Shown here: positions 43,161 through 52,320 of the stretch, one piece after another
How the letters are laid out: each line of letters begins with the position of its first letter
Position numbering within the stretch: the first letter of the stretch is position 1
DNA from: Oscillospiraceae bacterium
GTDB lineage: Bacteria; Bacillota; Clostridia; Saccharofermentanales; Saccharofermentanaceae
Reading direction: 5' to 3'
Length of the DNA stretch: 64,000 nucleotides
Assembly: GCA_902775565.1 (NCBI GenBank)
Contig: CACYMP010000004.1
Location: 100,442-164,441 of the forward strand
The notes under the pieces: generated by a model
What the model was told of the DNA's origin: nothing
What the model saw: the letters and a program-made list of their open reading frames with translations, nothing else
Database searches by the model: none
Made by a program: the position numbers and the translations under genes

Positions 43161-44798
43161 TCAAGGCGTGGTCTGAGCTGCCTCTTCCTGGTTTATATCA
43201 ACGCTCCTTCCTTTCTTAAAAGCGATAATTCCAGTCTCATCATTGGTTCCGGCCATTACACCATTCGTAAAGTAATTCGGATAGATCTTGATAATGGCGC
43301 TGTCCGTTTGTTCTGTCAGAACTGTTGAAGCATCACCGCCGGTAAGATCCAACGAATACTCGAGATAAGCTGCTTTTGCAGGATGATCCGTATCAGATTT
43401 ATAATCCAGTTCGCCTGTAACATAGGATATCCTCAAGGGCATCTCAATGACCTTTGCATTGATCTGGTCTTTGTTCAGGGCTCTGTAATCTTCAAGATCA
43501 TTGTTAGTGACAAATACTTTAGCTGTTACATCAATACTCTTTTTCGTGACCTGAGAGGTAATGGTATCGGAATAAACAGCAGTATAAGTGTCAGTGTAAA
43601 CATCCTTATCTTTAATCTTGACGCTGCCTTCAGCGAATTCCTTAAAATAATCGAATTTATGCTTATTTCCGTCTATCTGGTCTTCACTAAGAAAGAAATC
43701 TTCATTAATGATCAATACTTTGGAGACATTATTACCGCTCATAAGCGTGATCTTATAGTAAACATCTTTTGCAGAGCCGACAAGATTGCTCTTATCAAGC
43801 GTAGCAGCCCAAATAAGCCTGGTATGAGTTTCCTCAATCGGAGTAGGCTCAGGTGTTGGTGTATCTGCAGGCGGATCAGGCGGAGTTGTCACTTCCGGAG
43901 TTACGGTAACCGTCACATAATCAACGGCAAATTTCTTAACGACTATTCCTTCCTGAACCTTGGGAAGATAAACAGTATCAACTGCCGTTCCTTTATAACC
44001 GTCGTAATAACCGATCAAGCTCTTATCGTTCCTGTATGAAGTTTTTCTGGCAGGGACAGTCTTGTCTGAACCCTGATAAGCTCTTTCAGGCCATCCGTTT
44101 GTGGCACGGGAGTCAAAGAATACCGACAGGCACTTTGCCGTAAGATGTTCTTCACCGTATGCATCAGCACTCTTCTCGACGTCAAACTCAGCCGTAACTG
44201 TACCGTTGAATATGGAAGCTGAGTCGACTTCATATGTATTGCCGTCATCATCCTTGTAGCTGAAAGAACCTATATTATTGAAATATGTTAAAAGAAGTCC
44301 TCTGAGGAGCTTACTCTGATCGCTGTCCGGATTATTCTTTGATGCGGTAAGGACATACCTCATGTGGACGGACTCGTTAGTATCCGCTGTTGAAGCATTA
44401 AAAGTTGAAAAAGCATCCGAGTCATAACGGTCAGAATAGTAAGTCTTATTTGCTTCCATCTCAGGAGAAAGATTGGAAGCTGCAAACGGGTAAGCCGTTC
44501 CTTGGGCCATGAGGTCTTCTACCCAGGCATTTTTGATCTTTAGTTTTCCGGACTCAGTTTTATATTCTTCGCCGCCTTTCTGCATCTGCTGAAGAGCGGC
44601 CTGAGCTGCCTGATAAATGGTCTCGGCATTATTCTGGTTCTTTTGTATCGTTGATCGCTTCAGAAAGACCGAAGCGGATCCGACAACCGCAGTTGACATG
44701 ATCGCAATGATCGAAATCACAACGATAAGCTCGACAAGCGTAATACCCCTGACGTTTTTATGGTTCGAGAATTTTCTACTGTTTGTTGTTCCTGTCAT
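43161..44798 (-). CDS. Large pseudopilin, first gene of the pilus operon
   Basis: The start is the ATG at 44796-44798, 7 nt after GAGGAGA. This 545-residue protein has a leader of about 17 residues, then NVRG/ITLVELIVVISIIAIM with Glu at +5, and a helical spine (NNAETIYQAAQAALQQMQKG). A large extracellular portion follows, with a Pro/Thr hinge (TPPDPPADTPTPEPTPIEE) near 310-330 and beta-rich ends. No named domain is recognised in the body. Size and position suggest a second adhesin or tip component, separate from the DUF285 pseudopilin. Confidence 0.8.
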   Translation of the reverse strand: MTGTTNSRKFSNHKNVRGITLVELIVVISIIAIMSTAVVGSASVFLKRSTIQKNQNNAETIYQAAQAALQQMQKGGEEYKTESGKLKIKNAWVEDLMAQGTAYPFAASNLSPEMEANKTYYSDRYDSDAFSTFNASTADTNESVHMRYVLTASKNNPDSDQSKLLRGLLLTYFNNIGSFSYKDDDGNTYEVDSASIFNGTVTAEFDVEKSADAYGEEHLTAKCLSVFFDSRATNGWPERAYQGSDKTVPARKTSYRNDKSLIGYYDGYKGTAVDTVYLPKVQEGIVVKKFAVDYVTVTVTPEVTTPPDPPADTPTPEPTPIEETHTRLIWAATLDKSNLVGSAKDVYYKITLMSGNNVSKVLIINEDFFLSEDQIDGNKHKFDYFKEFAEGSVKIKDKDVYTDTYTAVYSDTITSQVTKKSIDVTAKVFVTNNDLEDYRALNKDQINAKVIEMPLRISYVTGELDYKSDTDHPAKAAYLEYSLDLTGGDASTVLTEQTDSAIIKIYPNYFTNGVMAGTNDETGIIAFKKGRSVDINQEEAAQTTP

Positions 44799-44869
44799 TT
44801 GCCTATTCTCCTCTTCACCCACAAACAAGGTCAGAAGCCTGCAAACTACATAATCACCCTATTAAACAT

Positions 44870-44898
44870 ATTTTAGAATTGTGAAGTAAATGTGTCAA
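44870..44898 (-). promoter_or_regulatory. Main promoter of the type IV pilus operon
   Basis: On minus, a perfect TTGACA (44893-44898) and TAAAAT (44870-44875) have 17 bp between them, giving a leader of about 65 nt before the first pseudopilin ATG. Confidence 0.8.
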
Positions 44899-45108
44899 AT
44901 TACCTTTTTGTTAATTCAATAAACAAATTAATAACACAAATCCAACATTCTTGGCATTCCGCCTCATCTCCGGTCCTTAACCTTCTTCCTCATACCGTGA
45001 GAGTGGAAAGCACCGTATCTTAACCTGTGTAACATTGTTACACTGCAAATAAACAAGCACTTCTTCGCAGATTTTATGTGCATATTTTAGCAATTTGTCA
45101 AAAATCCT

Positions 45109-45136
45109 TTTACAATAAAAATAAATAATGTATCAT
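45109..45136 (+). promoter_or_regulatory. Promoter of the zinc-ribbon membrane protein gene
   Basis: TTTACA (45109-45114) and TATCAT (45131-45136) are separated by 16 bp, about 70 nt before the ATG at 45205. Confidence 0.5.
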
Positions 45137-45204
45137 TTAAGCGTTATTGAGCCGTATCTAAACGGTTTTTCGGAATAAAAGGGACAGATTAAAGGAGGAA
45201 CATT

Positions 45205-45915
45205 ATGATCAAATGCCCGAATTGCGGTGCACCGATGGGTGACAACGCATCAATGTGCGGAAAGTGCGGAGCTTTGGTATCCACCCCGACAGCAGACGCA
45301 TACCGTAAAAATTCACTTATCAAGCAGTTGACAAGATTCAGAGAGCTACTTCTCGAGATCGAGGAACTCAACACTATGATCAGACCGCAGTCTGACTTCC
45401 CGGTCTCGGACAGTATCACTTTCAAGAAAAGCTCATTCATGAGATATTTCTGGCCGTTTCTTGTCGGAGGCATTGGCGGAGCATCTTTGCTTTATATAAT
45501 CATTGCAATGATCACGTTTAATTCTACTATGAGCCAGGCCAATTACGTTGTGTCCAAAGCAGATATGAACAGGATCTCCGCAAATATGGTAAACGATATC
45601 TATATCGGATACATCGTTTGCGCTATAGTTGCTGTCGCCATAATCATAATCGGCGTAAAGATCGCCAAGAGCAAGCAGGCCTCTTTCAACAAGAACGCTG
45701 ATATGATGATGAGAGAACAGTCTGAGAAGTTTCAGAAAGGCGTTAAGAACCAGAGAATGATCGACGTCAAGAACGAGGATCTCCGTGAGCTCCGCAAGTA
45801 TGAACCTCTCGTACCCGAGGAGCATCAAAACCCCGACAGCCTTGCCAAGATAATCAATCTGATCCAGAACGACAAGGCATCCACCATAGAAGAAGCCTGT
45901 GCACAGTTGGTCTGA
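45205..45915 (+). CDS. Zinc-ribbon membrane protein of unknown function
   Basis: This 236-residue protein begins with a zinc ribbon, CPNCGAPMGDNASMCGKCGA, of the zinc_ribbon_2 type. A helical region follows, then two membrane segments (about 83-107 and 138-158) and a charged C-terminal helix with NPDSLAKIINLIQNDKASTI. Such proteins are common in clostridial genomes as membrane adaptor-like or sensory proteins, with no known biochemistry. AAAGGAGG is placed 7 nt before the ATG. It is a single-gene transcript with its own terminator. Confidence 0.78.
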   Translation: MIKCPNCGAPMGDNASMCGKCGALVSTPTADAYRKNSLIKQLTRFRELLLEIEELNTMIRPQSDFPVSDSITFKKSSFMRYFWPFLVGGIGGASLLYIIIAMITFNSTMSQANYVVSKADMNRISANMVNDIYIGYIVCAIVAVAIIIIGVKIAKSKQASFNKNADMMMREQSEKFQKGVKNQRMIDVKNEDLRELRKYEPLVPEEHQNPDSLAKIINLIQNDKASTIEEACAQLV

Positions 45916-45942
45916 GTCAGGAAGACAATTCAAGAATAAGTA

Positions 45943-45976
45943 AAGAGGTTGCCTTTACGGCAACCTCTGTTTTTTT
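45943..45976 (+). terminator. Rho-independent terminator of the zinc-ribbon gene
   Basis: AGAGGTTGCC and GGCAACCTCT pair around TTTAC, followed by GTTTTTTT. Confidence 0.93.
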
Positions 45977-46020
45977 GCGAGCTGAGTTTTTCGAGCCGGT
46001 ACCGGGATCGATATACAGAT

Positions 46021-48762
46021 TCATGAAGCATTCTCCTTATCCATGACGGTCCAATTGTTCATATCGAATATGCTGTCATGGACCAGCCACCATTTCCCAT
46101 CAACGAGATTGAATCTTGTTCCGTTATTACTGCTGACTAACCAATTATTTGAATTCGTAACGATCACAGGACCGCTCTTTTTGATACGGTCATCGATCGG
46201 TACACCGGTAAACGGATTAGTCGGATCTTTGATCACTCCTGCCGTTGCCAGCGTGGCTACATCGGCATTAGTCATGAAAGAATTGTCGCTTGAAAATTCG
46301 GCATTTGAATTGAAATCTTTGACCATAAGCAAGGGATTGAAGGATTCGATATCAAGTCCTGTCGGATGTATAAGATCTTGGAACTGTTTTAGAGGATAGC
46401 CGTGATCTGCAACCAGTATGATCCTTGTATTATCATATACACCCTGCTCTTTAAGGAAATCGAGCCACTTGGCGACTTCCCTGTATGATACGAGATTGAT
46501 GCAGTAATGTCCCCACTGAATTCCGTTTTCGATCTTCAAAACCCTGCCATCATGAACCTTGTTCTTGTATTTCAGATCGTAATCATAAGGCATTCCGTTG
46601 ACCGGATAATCAGGCGGATTAAGCAAAGTCGGATTATGAGGGGTCTCATTCTGCATCATCAGGAAGCATCCCTTGTCCGATTCTGTTATTGCAGTAATAT
46701 TCGGCAGGTTCCACAGAGTACTGTAATTGTCCAGCATTGTGGAGGAATAGCCTAAATGTGCACCGACTCCTGCAGACAGATATCTTCCGTCATTATAAAC
46801 GGCATTTTTCATAAAGTGCGGCACGCTTCTGAAAAGACCGTATATAAGGAAGTTATGCTTTTGCCGGTATTCAACATCACCGACGACATCAGCATTCAGT
46901 TTTTTCGTGTATCTGCCGGTAAGATTATATGCCTTGATCTCGGGATATTCGTCATATATCGACAGATCAGGGATCTCCTGATAGTTCGCATACGGAGGAT
47001 CACATACAGTCACCTGATAACCTTCATTCATGAACATTACAGGCATTACCTTGAGAGCCTCATTGTGCTTATCTTTTAACAGTTCATTGCTTCGCTTGTT
47101 CATTTCATAGGGAGTATATTCATAACCTCCGAAAAGTCCCGGAGAACCGTAATTTGTTCTCACCCCGTAAGATACGGTATTCGGATAATGAACAAATCCT
47201 CTGAATGATTCCTTAAGTTCAGGTTTCTCGTCAAAGATATAAGGCACATAGGAGCCGATGGCACGGTCGAGCATAATGACGACCACGTTTTTTTCGGTCC
47301 TGCTCAAAGTAATAGGGTATTCGCTTAAGTTATCGGCATTTACTTTCCTGACCGACTGTTTCAGCTCTTTATTAACACTATTGATGTTTACCGCAAAGAG
47401 TGCCAGCATTACGACACAGACCACTACGGCAAATGGCTTATATATCTTCTTTGTCTTTAAGGGCAAGATGACCATAAAAGCTGCTGCAATCAGGCTCAGG
47501 ATAATGTTCAGAATGACAGACGGCACATTAAAGTACAGTAGAGTATCGAAAGTCAAGTCTGTATACAACGCTCCGGTATTTACGGGCGCCAGAAACTGAT
47601 TAAATAACGAGATACCGAGTACGGCCCAAAGCCCATATATCATAAACTGGCGCTTCTTGCCGTCTCTCGAGAGGATCATGACTGTAGTCCATATGAGAAA
47701 AAGGCCTGCATACACGACTGCGGAATAAACCAAAAGATCCGTACGGAAACTGCCGTTGGTATTATCTAAGAATTCCAATGGAGAAGAAGCCACAACGCTT
47801 GACGGAATAAAGAAACCGAGAAACATCACAAGGCAGAGTTCAGGCAGGATGATCTTGGCGATCACAGTCTTCCTGTCGTCTTCAGACAAGAGCGATCTGA
47901 ATCTTTCAACAAGACGTACCGGTTTGTCCGGAGAAAGCTGCATAGCAGTGATGATCAGGTTGACTATCACATAGGCAAGAGTGATCTCTACAGCTAAAAC
48001 ATCAGTATCTTTATCGACATTCTGCAGTGCCATCTCGGTAATGATAACGACGATGACGATAAAAGAAAGGATTACGGTTATATGTTTGCTGTACTTGCGA
48101 AGCTTTGTATCAATGAGATTTTTGAATAATGAGAACAGGTTATTCATGATCCAGTAAAAGACCAGACCGGACGGACTGTTGTATAAAAGGACAAGAAAGA
48201 CAACGGCCAGGCCGTATGTCTGTATCTTCTGTCTCAGCTGCATTCCCTTAGTGTAGAAATAGCCTGATAACATGTTGATCAATGTCATTATTATCGGAAG
48301 GACATTGATCGTTATTCCCGCAACGCTGATCAACCCGTCAGGAACGATCAGGCTCTTGATCGGTCCGAAGGAAGAATACTTTAAATAGGGAAGATTTGAA
48401 ATGTATCTGTAAGCTGCAATAAAAAAAGGTACCTGCAGCAAAAGAGGCACCGCTTCCTTGAAAGTGCTGAACGGACTGTACCCCTCTATCCTGTAATATT
48501 CGGAAAGCATCATAAAACGCTCATCGCCATGGAACGTCTTGCGTATATGATCAGTCCACTTCTTCATCTTAAGGGATTTCTCATGCTGCTCCTTCTGAAG
48601 CTGATCAGCTTTCCTGTACAAAGGGAGCACCAGAAGATTTACCACTATACTTAATACGAATAATGAGGCTACAGTATTCTCGAGCACTCCGTAAGCCAGC
48701 GAGAATATGGCATCAATGACCACAACCAGCGGCTGTATTATCAGATCATAAAGAAAACCCAT
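46021..48762 (-). CDS. YidC/Oxa1 insertase fused to an LtaS/sulfatase-type phosphotransferase domain
   Basis: The first 235 residues of this 913-residue protein form a YidC/Oxa1 core: LFVLSIVVNLLVLPLYRKAD, a cytoplasmic hairpin with YSPFSTFKEAVPLLLQVPFF, and LVFYWIMNNLFSLFKNLID. Seven or so more membrane segments run to about 470. The rest is an alkaline-phosphatase-superfamily domain: VVVIMLDRAIGSYV (metal Asp, about 492), a Ser/Thr-rich stretch TVSYGVRTNYGSPGLFGG that may hold the nucleophile, NETPHNPTL, and ILVADHGYP (Asp-His, about 787). LtaS and EptA enzymes of this kind transfer phosphoglycerol or phosphoethanolamine on the outer face. Which lipid or polymer is modified, and whether YidC still inserts proteins, cannot be read from sequence. 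It lies below the TA-like pair on the same strand. Confidence 0.88.
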   Translation of the reverse strand: MGFLYDLIIQPLVVVIDAIFSLAYGVLENTVASLFVLSIVVNLLVLPLYRKADQLQKEQHEKSLKMKKWTDHIRKTFHGDERFMMLSEYYRIEGYSPFSTFKEAVPLLLQVPFFIAAYRYISNLPYLKYSSFGPIKSLIVPDGLISVAGITINVLPIIMTLINMLSGYFYTKGMQLRQKIQTYGLAVVFLVLLYNSPSGLVFYWIMNNLFSLFKNLIDTKLRKYSKHITVILSFIVIVVIITEMALQNVDKDTDVLAVEITLAYVIVNLIITAMQLSPDKPVRLVERFRSLLSEDDRKTVIAKIILPELCLVMFLGFFIPSSVVASSPLEFLDNTNGSFRTDLLVYSAVVYAGLFLIWTTVMILSRDGKKRQFMIYGLWAVLGISLFNQFLAPVNTGALYTDLTFDTLLYFNVPSVILNIILSLIAAAFMVILPLKTKKIYKPFAVVVCVVMLALFAVNINSVNKELKQSVRKVNADNLSEYPITLSRTEKNVVVIMLDRAIGSYVPYIFDEKPELKESFRGFVHYPNTVSYGVRTNYGSPGLFGGYEYTPYEMNKRSNELLKDKHNEALKVMPVMFMNEGYQVTVCDPPYANYQEIPDLSIYDEYPEIKAYNLTGRYTKKLNADVVGDVEYRQKHNFLIYGLFRSVPHFMKNAVYNDGRYLSAGVGAHLGYSSTMLDNYSTLWNLPNITAITESDKGCFLMMQNETPHNPTLLNPPDYPVNGMPYDYDLKYKNKVHDGRVLKIENGIQWGHYCINLVSYREVAKWLDFLKEQGVYDNTRIILVADHGYPLKQFQDLIHPTGLDIESFNPLLMVKDFNSNAEFSSDNSFMTNADVATLATAGVIKDPTNPFTGVPIDDRIKKSGPVIVTNSNNWLVSSNNGTRFNLVDGKWWLVHDSIFDMNNWTVMDKENAS

Positions 48763-48833
48763 AGTTACATCCTTATTTTATTCTAAGGTTATTTTCCACC
48801 TTTAACGCATTGAATTCAACGGAACATGACAGA

Positions 48834-49469
48834 TCACAACACCAGATCTTCAACTTTGCAGTTTAGCGCTTTGGAAAGGCTGTATACTGTCTCTGCCGAA
48901 GCACGCTTCAAGCTCTTCTTACCCTGTTCATACTGTTCGATCATACGGATTGATACACCCGACTTTTCCGCCAGCATTTTCTGTGTCAGATCCGCATATC
49001 TGCGAAAGCGCGCAAGTCTTGATACGTCAGGATGCACGCTCAATCTTTGATCCATTTCATCGACGAATTTCCTTATATCCGCTTCATGAAAAGGATCATA
49101 CATATCCATTATCTCTTTTATGCCGATCACTTCGTTGATCCTTTCAAAAGGAATATCCCTGTCCCATTCATAATATGCCAGTGCCCAGCCGGACCAGTAT
49201 TCAGGGCTTTTACCGGTACAGAATGAAGGCTTAATATTACAATAAGTCCCTGTTACTTTGTATAGCACTTCATACGCCAGTTCAATGCCTGACATTCCCA
49301 CTGTGAGTCCGGCTTCTCCCCTGCCAAATCTGGCACCGATACCCGAGTTTAAGAACATGCTGTAAAACTCTTCGATGCCTATCTTAAGATCATAGACTGC
49401 AAAATGAAGCATATTGCCAAGAGATTCCCTGGCAGGCTCTAAATATAGCTCATCATAAGCGTGCATCAT
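48834..49469 (-). CDS. HTH-XRE regulator, probable antitoxin of the DUF3990 pair
   Basis: In this 211-residue protein, residues about 145-205 are an XRE-type helix-turn-helix (FRRYADLTQKMLAEKSGVSI, then RMIEQYEQGKKSLKRASAET). The N-terminal 130 residues (HAYDELYLEPARESLGNML, GIGARFGRGEAGLTVGMSGI) resemble the small partner proteins found next to DUF3990 genes. I infer toxin neutralisation plus autoregulation. ATG at 49469 is 10 nt after GAGGAG, and the gene overlaps the DUF3990 gene by 17 nt. A longer start (49490) lacks a site. Confidence 0.78.
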   Translation of the reverse strand: MMHAYDELYLEPARESLGNMLHFAVYDLKIGIEEFYSMFLNSGIGARFGRGEAGLTVGMSGIELAYEVLYKVTGTYCNIKPSFCTGKSPEYWSGWALAYYEWDRDIPFERINEVIGIKEIMDMYDPFHEADIRKFVDEMDQRLSVHPDVSRLARFRRYADLTQKMLAEKSGVSIRMIEQYEQGKKSLKRASAETVYSLSKALNCKVEDLVL

Positions 49470-50115
49470 CTTTGGTAATCTCCTCATCAAGGAACTTCGT
49501 CACATAAAGTGATCCCTTTTGATAGTGTTCCATTCTTAATCTTGAATAATCTATTCTTGCGGAACGGTCACGTTCCTCCTTTTGAGCAAGCCAATTCTCT
49601 CTTTTCGCCTCTGATGCATCTATCCACCTGATCTTTTCAAATGCCGTACTGCTCTTGATCACCACCTGCTGCCCGAGCTTTCCGAGCTTCATGGCTTTGG
49701 ACAATTGCTCATAAGAGATCCTTCCGTTTAGAAAGTCCTGGGCAAAAGAAAAATAACTGTCATCAGCTCGGTACCCCTTGATCAGGTCATATGACTCATA
49801 TTCCACTAGGAATTCCTTTAGGATATAGCGCTTTGCTTCACGGGCAAGGGCGGTGTTCTCTTCGAAGGTCCTGTTTTCAAGAAGTATTGCAAGCCATGCC
49901 ATCACTGTGTAACCGCTAAGATCGAGTATGCTCATCTTTTGCTCGTCGATCTCATATTTATTCACATACCCGTTGTGTTCGGGAGTGACACTCCATTCTG
50001 CGGCAACGTCAGCGTTCTCAGTGCAGTAAAATCCGTAGCCATAGTCGTTGTATGGCTTTCCCGCATGATAAACAGGCTTTTTGATAATGAATTGTGATCC
50101 GTGATAGAGATACAT
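49453..50115 (-). CDS. DUF3990 protein, ADP-ribosyltransferase-like probable toxin
   Basis: The start is the ATG at 50113-50115, directly after GGAGGGAAG. The 220-residue product begins MYLYHGSQFIIKKP and then NDYGYGFYCTENADVAAEWS. That is the DUF3990 signature and resembles the NAD-binding face of ADP-ribosyltransferases (YHGS and the GxGFY strand). A C-terminal SYEQLSKAMKLGKLGQQVVI is also family-like. DUF3990 genes are commonly found beside small regulators in clostridial genomes. Toxicity and ADP-ribosylation are inference. Two palindromes and a promoter lie just upstream (50141-50190). Confidence 0.8.
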   Translation of the reverse strand: MYLYHGSQFIIKKPVYHAGKPYNDYGYGFYCTENADVAAEWSVTPEHNGYVNKYEIDEQKMSILDLSGYTVMAWLAILLENRTFEENTALAREAKRYILKEFLVEYESYDLIKGYRADDSYFSFAQDFLNGRISYEQLSKAMKLGKLGQQVVIKSSTAFEKIRWIDASEAKRENWLAQKEERDRSARIDYSRLRMEHYQKGSLYVTKFLDEEITKDDARL

Positions 50116-50140
50116 CTTCCCTCCGTGAACGATAAACGGG

Positions 50141-50181
50141 TACATCTGTAGGTGTAGTTGCATTATACACCTATAGGTGTA
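50141..50181. promoter_or_regulatory. Two operator-like palindromes upstream of the DUF3990/HTH pair
   Basis: TACACCTATAGGTGTA at 50166-50181 is a perfect 16-bp palindrome. A second copy, TACATCTGTAGGTGTA at 50141-50156, differs at two positions. The starts are 25 bp apart (about 2.4 helix turns). One covers the spacer and -10 region of the promoter and the other the transcription start region, as expected for an autoregulatory operator of the HTH protein. Confidence 0.75.
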
Positions 50182-50190
50182 GTGAGTGAA
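50162..50190 (-). promoter_or_regulatory. Promoter of the DUF3990/HTH pair
   Basis: On minus, TATAAT (50162-50167) and a weaker TTCACT (50185-50190) are separated by 17 bp. The spacer contains the perfect palindrome. Confidence 0.65.
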
Positions 50191-50200
50191 GCCCGAAAAC

Positions 50201-50231
50201 AATAAAGGCGGGACCAGATCCCGCCTTTATT
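50201..50231 (-). terminator. Rho-independent terminator of the ftsH operon
   Basis: AATAAAGGCGGGA and TCCCGCCTTTATT form a 13-bp stem with a 5-nt loop, followed on minus by GTTTTCG. It lies about 27 nt after the ftsH stop. Confidence 0.88.
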
Positions 50232-50258
50232 CTATGAATTCTATCTGTTGTTTGTCTG

Positions 50259-52313
50259 TCAGTCCGTCGGACCGGGATCGTTCTGTGAATCGTGATCCAG
50301 GTTTGCAGCTTCTGCAGGCCACGAGGGAGCTGTCTCCTCTTCAGGCTTTGTTTCCGCTGCAGGTGCGACAGGAGCAGCCTCTCCGGTTGCTGCAGCAGGT
50401 TCCGCGTCAATGCTCTTGGCTATCTCTGCTCTGGCCTCATCAGGGAAAACAGCAGCAAGATCTCCGTTGTTGACATAGATCTTCTCGAAGTCAGGTCCGT
50501 CAACTGTAAGCTTCTTGATAAGTCTCTGAGCAAGGCCTTCTACGATTGCCTGCTTCTCGATAAGGATGCGCTTGGTCTCTGCGTAGCAGTCGTCGATTAT
50601 CGACTTGATCTCCGCATCGATAGCAGCAGCTGTCTGCTCGGAATAGCTCTGGACCTGGCCCATGGAATAACCGAGGAATACTTCCTCATTCTCATCACCG
50701 AAGACCATGTTGCGGAACTTCTTTGAAAGTCCGTAACGCTTGATCATGTTCTTCGCAATGTCATTGCAGTGCCTTAAGTCTGAAGCTGCGCCGGTCGACA
50801 CCTCACCTAAGAAGATCTCTTCGGCAGCACGGCCTCCGAGGCTCATCTTGATCGTATCAAGCAGCATCTTCTCGGTATAGTAATCGGTATCCTCGATCGG
50901 CTTATATGCGGTATATCCGCCTGCCTGGCCGGCCGGGATGATAGTAACTCTGTCAACCTTCTCGAATTCTGAAGTAGCGCGAAGCACAACGGCATGGCCG
51001 GCTTCGTGATAAGCGGTAAGCTTCTTGACCTTGTCGCTCAGCTTCTTTGAATTCTTCTGAGGTCCCATTTGGACACGGAACATAGCGTCCGTAACCTCGA
51101 GCATGGTGATTTCCTTCTTGTTGTGACGCGCAGTCATGAGAGCAGCCTCGTTGAGGAGGTTCTCAAGGTCAGCACCCGTGAAGCCGACGGTCGAAAGTGC
51201 GACTTCCCTGAGGCTTACGTCCTTAGCAAGAGGCTTATTCTTTGCGTGGATCTTAAGGATAGCTTCACGCTCGTCAGCATCAGGCATATTGACCATGATA
51301 CGGCGGTCGAATCTACCCGGTCTCAGAAGAGCAGGATCCAAAACGTCCACACGGTTTGTAGCAGCCATTACGATGATGTTCGAGTTGACATCGAAACCGT
51401 CCATCTCGACAAGTATCTGGTTAAGTGTCTGCTCACGCTCATCCTGTCCGCCGCCTAAACCGGCACCTCTCTTACGTCCTACAGCATCGATCTCATCGAT
51501 GAATACAACGGAAGGTGCTTCTCTCTTTGCGTCAGCGAAAAGCGATCTTACACGGGAAGCACCTACACCGACGAGCATCTCAACGAAGTCAGAACCAGAG
51601 ATGTAGAAGAACTTAACGCCCGCTTCACCTGCGACCGCACGCGCAAGGAGCGTCTTACCCGTACCGGGAGCGCCGTAAAGAAGAACGCCCTTGGGAATCT
51701 TGGCACCAAGCTGCTGATACTTCTTGGGGCTCTTTAAGAAATCGACGATCTCGGAGAGCTCTTCCTTCTCCTCGACAGAACCTGCAACATCGGAGAACTT
51801 GACCTTGATCTTGTTGGGATCGGACACTCTGGCCCTGTTGTTGCCGAAGCTGAAGACACTGCTGCCTTCCCTGCTCTGTCTGCTTATGTTGACGAAGAGT
51901 ACGATTATGATGATAGCCGCGAGAACAAGGCTTCCGATATTGAGTATGATTGACCAGTCAAACGGCTCTGTGTAGTTGTAATCCTTGATCTTTCCGTTAG
52001 CCTTAGCCGCCTGGAGCTTGACGATGAGGTCATCAACATATTCGTAAGGGATGGACTGCGATATCTCGGCAACCTGACCCTTATCGTCCTTATATCTGAC
52101 GGTAACTACCGTACCTTTGACCTCTACCAGCTCGACTTCATTGCTGGTGTTATCGATGTAACCAAGCACATCGGACAGTTTGGTCTGTTCCTTCTTTCCG
52201 TAATTGCCGCCGAAAGCCATTGTCGCGAATACGACAAGCACCACCAGCATGATCACATAGAAAAACAGTCCCCCGAAATGTGGCTTGCTGTTTCCTTCAC
52301 CTTTGTCAGACAT
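50259..52313 (-). CDS. ftsH: ATP-dependent zinc metalloprotease FtsH
   Basis: This 684-residue protein has two membrane segments (about 13-32 and 120-142), an AAA domain with [20 protein letters not shown] (Walker A, about 214), [15 protein letters not shown] (Walker B) and the second region of homology ([11 protein letters not shown]). The protease domain has YHEAGHAVV (HExxH, about 438). The last 60 residues are Ala/Pro/Glu-rich. It degrades membrane and short-lived cytoplasmic proteins. It follows hpt and tilS in the usual tilS-hpt-ftsH order; the hpt stop lies 7 nt upstream. Confidence 0.97.
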   Translation of the reverse strand: MSDKGEGNSKPHFGGLFFYVIMLVVLVVFATMAFGGNYGKKEQTKLSDVLGYIDNTSNEVELVEVKGTVVTVRYKDDKGQVAEISQSIPYEYVDDLIVKLQAAKANGKIKDYNYTEPFDWSIILNIGSLVLAAIIIIVLFVNISRQSREGSSVFSFGNNRARVSDPNKIKVKFSDVAGSVEEKEELSEIVDFLKSPKKYQQLGAKIPKGVLLYGAPGTGKTLLARAVAGEAGVKFFYISGSDFVEMLVGVGASRVRSLFADAKREAPSVVFIDEIDAVGRKRGAGLGGGQDEREQTLNQILVEMDGFDVNSNIIVMAATNRVDVLDPALLRPGRFDRRIMVNMPDADEREAILKIHAKNKPLAKDVSLREVALSTVGFTGADLENLLNEAALMTARHNKKEITMLEVTDAMFRVQMGPQKNSKKLSDKVKKLTAYHEAGHAVVLRATSEFEKVDRVTIIPAGQAGGYTAYKPIEDTDYYTEKMLLDTIKMSLGGRAAEEIFLGEVSTGAASDLRHCNDIAKNMIKRYGLSKKFRNMVFGDENEEVFLGYSMGQVQSYSEQTAAAIDAEIKSIIDDCYAETKRILIEKQAIVEGLAQRLIKKLTVDGPDFEKIYVNNGDLAAVFPDEARAEIAKSIDAEPAAATGEAAPVAPAAETKPEEETAPSWPAEAANLDHDSQNDPGPTD

Positions 52314-52320
52314 CCTTAAC

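Larger units (their letters stand above)
44799..45204. other. Divergent intergenic region between the pilus operon and a zinc-ribbon gene
   Basis: This AT-rich stretch of 406 nt contains the minus-strand pilus promoter (44870-44898) and the plus-strand promoter (45109-45136). No open frame of note and no recognisable riboswitch were seen. The middle (44940-45060) holds only unremarkable sequence. Confidence 0.6.
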
